Assembly: GCA_022822125.1 (NCBI GenBank)
Contig: JAJECF010000118.1
Span: forward strand, 1 to 6,438
DNA length: 6,438 bases
Reading direction: 5' to 3'
Source of the DNA: Alphaproteobacteria bacterium
GTDB taxonomy: Bacteria > Pseudomonadota > Alphaproteobacteria > Bin95
In this document: piece by piece, positions 5,759-6,438 of the stretch
Layout: every line of letters begins with the position of its first letter
How positions within the stretch are numbered: the stretch's first letter is position 1
Notes under the pieces: model-generated
The model's database searches: none
The model's input: only the letters and a program-made list of their open reading frames with translations
What the model was told of the DNA's origin: nothing
Position numbers and translations under genes: made by a program

Positions 5759-5788
5759 ATTTAACGCTATATAACAGTGAGTTAACAA
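5759..5788 (-). promoter_or_regulatory. Candidate promoter of the VOC-amidase-AtzH-like operon
   Basis: On the minus strand TTGTTA (5788-5783), an 18-base spacer and TTAAAT (5764-5759) each match the sigma-70 consensus at 4 of 6 positions. They lie in a patch of only about 38% G+C, the most AT-rich in the window. The start would be near 5752, leaving a leader of about 93 bases. Several overlapping TTAAC/GTTAA repeats in the same patch could be regulator sites instead. Confidence 0.3.
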
Positions 5789-5849
5789 TTATGGGTCTAA
5801 ATGAGTCTTCATAGCGCAAGCGGATTCAATCAAATTTCTGACGCTGCTT

Positions 5850-5930
5850 ATCGGTAAAAGTTCCGTCGGGCCGTGGAAGTCCTCCGGCTGACTGAACAGG
5901 AAGCCCGGCGCCAGAGAGGATTTTACCGAT
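5850..5930. repeat. Perfect 10-bp inverted repeat enclosing 61 bp, with nested stem, at the end of the DUF4338 gene
   Basis: ATCGGTAAAA (5850-5859) and TTTTACCGAT (5921-5930) are exact inverted copies. Inside them GTCGGGC (5865-5871) can pair with GCCCGGC (5903-5909), with one G-U pair, giving a nested stem with a 31-base loop. The TAA stop of the DUF4338 gene (5925-5923) lies within the right arm. No T run follows in either direction, so it does not look like an ordinary intrinsic terminator. No target-site duplication is evident beside it. It could be a 3' mRNA stability structure, a mobile-element end or a protein-binding site. Confidence 0.6.
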
Positions 5931-6438
5931 TGAGGGCGCGCTGCCAATCGCGTCGGAGGGGCCGGAGCCAGACGTCCTTGCGGGGCTTGTCGTAAAGCTT
6001 GTCGCGGTCGTAGCGCCCCCGGCCCTGGGTGGTGCCGACATGGAGCCAGCCGGACGCCCTGTAGACGGCGCCGGTGTAGCGCGGGGTTTCGACGAAGGTC
6101 TCGATGAGCATCGGAGTGACGTTGTAGCGCTCGGCCCAGTCCAGAGGCAGGCGGCGGCGGACGATGGCGAGGATGTGCGAGCCGAGGTTGGGGATCTCGA
6201 TCCATGGCAGGATCAGGAAGCGTGGATTGTCGACGACAAGGGAGAGGTTCTTCTTGCGCAGTTCGGGCGTCCATCCGATGAACTTGTCGCGCGGGGCCAG
6301 CTTCCAGGCGGCGGTGGAGAAGCCGAGCATGGCGACGGGCCAGCCGTTGCGGTCGTGGACGGCATAGCGCATCTGGGCGCCGACCAGGGTCTTGAAGCCG
6401 AGATAGTGGTAGCGGGCGACGAACTCGTTCCAGAGCCG
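5923..6438 (-). CDS. DUF4338 (DruA-family) protein, C-terminal part; 5' end beyond the window
   Basis: The frame is open from the right edge to a TAA at 5925-5923, giving 171 residues. It begins RLWNEFVARYHYLG, followed by GAQMRYAVHDRNGWPVAMLGF, then KFIGWT, LVVDNPRFLILPWI, NLGSHILAIVRRRLP, VETPRYTGAVYRASGW, and HVGTTQGRGRYD near the end. This is the conserved C-terminal half of DUF4338, the family of DruA from the Druantia anti-phage system. Many family members stand alone and, as I recall, are multicopy or near transposase genes, so Druantia membership is not implied. The internal ATG at 6372 is not the real start, because conserved sequence continues upstream of it. Biochemical function is unknown. 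The next gene on this strand is the VOC operon, after a 264-base gap. Confidence 0.88.
   Translation of the reverse strand, partial: RLWNEFVARYHYLGFKTLVGAQMRYAVHDRNGWPVAMLGFSTAAWKLAPRDKFIGWTPELRKKNLSLVVDNPRFLILPWIEIPNLGSHILAIVRRRLPLDWAERYNVTPMLIETFVETPRYTGAVYRASGWLHVGTTQGRGRYDRDKLYDKPRKDVWLRPLRRDWQRALNR

Noticed and set aside
4102..5814. A 570-codon open frame on the plus strand
   Set aside because: It is antisense to the amidase and VOC genes and shows no family pattern. Long shadow frames are expected at this G+C content.
5789..6274. Minus-strand frames overlapping the end of the DUF4338 gene
   Set aside because: They are other frames of the same strand, without recognisable motifs, while DUF4338 conservation covers the overlapping region.
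5923..6438. A Druantia defence system
   Set aside because: Only the C-terminal part of one DUF4338 protein is visible and no druB-E genes are in the window. Standalone DUF4338 genes are common.

Overview
The window is GC-rich (roughly two thirds G+C by eye), densely packed chromosomal DNA, most likely from an alphaproteobacterium. I infer this from the base composition, the protein families and a candidate promoter resembling the CTTGAC-N17-CTATAT pattern of that class. The species cannot be told from the sequence alone. Seven complete genes and two genes cut by the window edges can be supported. No rRNA, tRNA or CRISPR array was seen.

Left part (1-1541). The N-terminal two thirds of a D-2-hydroxyglutarate dehydrogenase-like FAD enzyme runs leftward off the edge (1-905, minus). 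It is followed by a short type II toxin-antitoxin pair on the plus strand, hicB (1036-1248) then hicA (1317-1541). The pair is clearly poorer in G+C than its surroundings. Its candidate promoter carries a 6-5-6 inverted repeat between the -35 and -10 boxes.

Middle (1555-3688). Two genes are divergently transcribed from a 136-bp gap. One is an ACAD10/11-type aminoglycoside-phosphotransferase-fold kinase (minus), which probably acts on hydroxyacyl-CoA. The other is an NAD(P)-dependent D-2-hydroxyacid dehydrogenase (plus). The gap holds a perfect 12-bp palindrome and a tiny upstream ORF whose stop overlaps the dehydrogenase start (ATGA).

Right-middle (3698-5788). A compact three-gene operon reads leftward: a methylmalonyl-CoA-epimerase-like VOC protein, an AMI1-like amidase-signature hydrolase, and an AtzH/HpxZ-like (DUF3225) small protein. 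VOC and amidase lie in the same frame, separated by one TAG and one further codon. Amidase and AtzH-like overlap by ATGA. The operon is probably driven from an AT-rich patch at about 5735-5850 that holds a weak promoter and a tandem 10-bp repeat. The likely theme is hydrolysis of an amide and processing of the acid or acyl-CoA released, but no substrate can be named.

Right edge (5850-6438). The C-terminal 171 residues of a DUF4338 (DruA-family) protein run in from the right. Its stop codon lies inside one arm of a perfect 10-bp inverted repeat enclosing 61 bp, with a second nested stem inside. This is the least explained structure in the window, and with the AT-rich patch it may mark the edge of an acquired or mobile segment.
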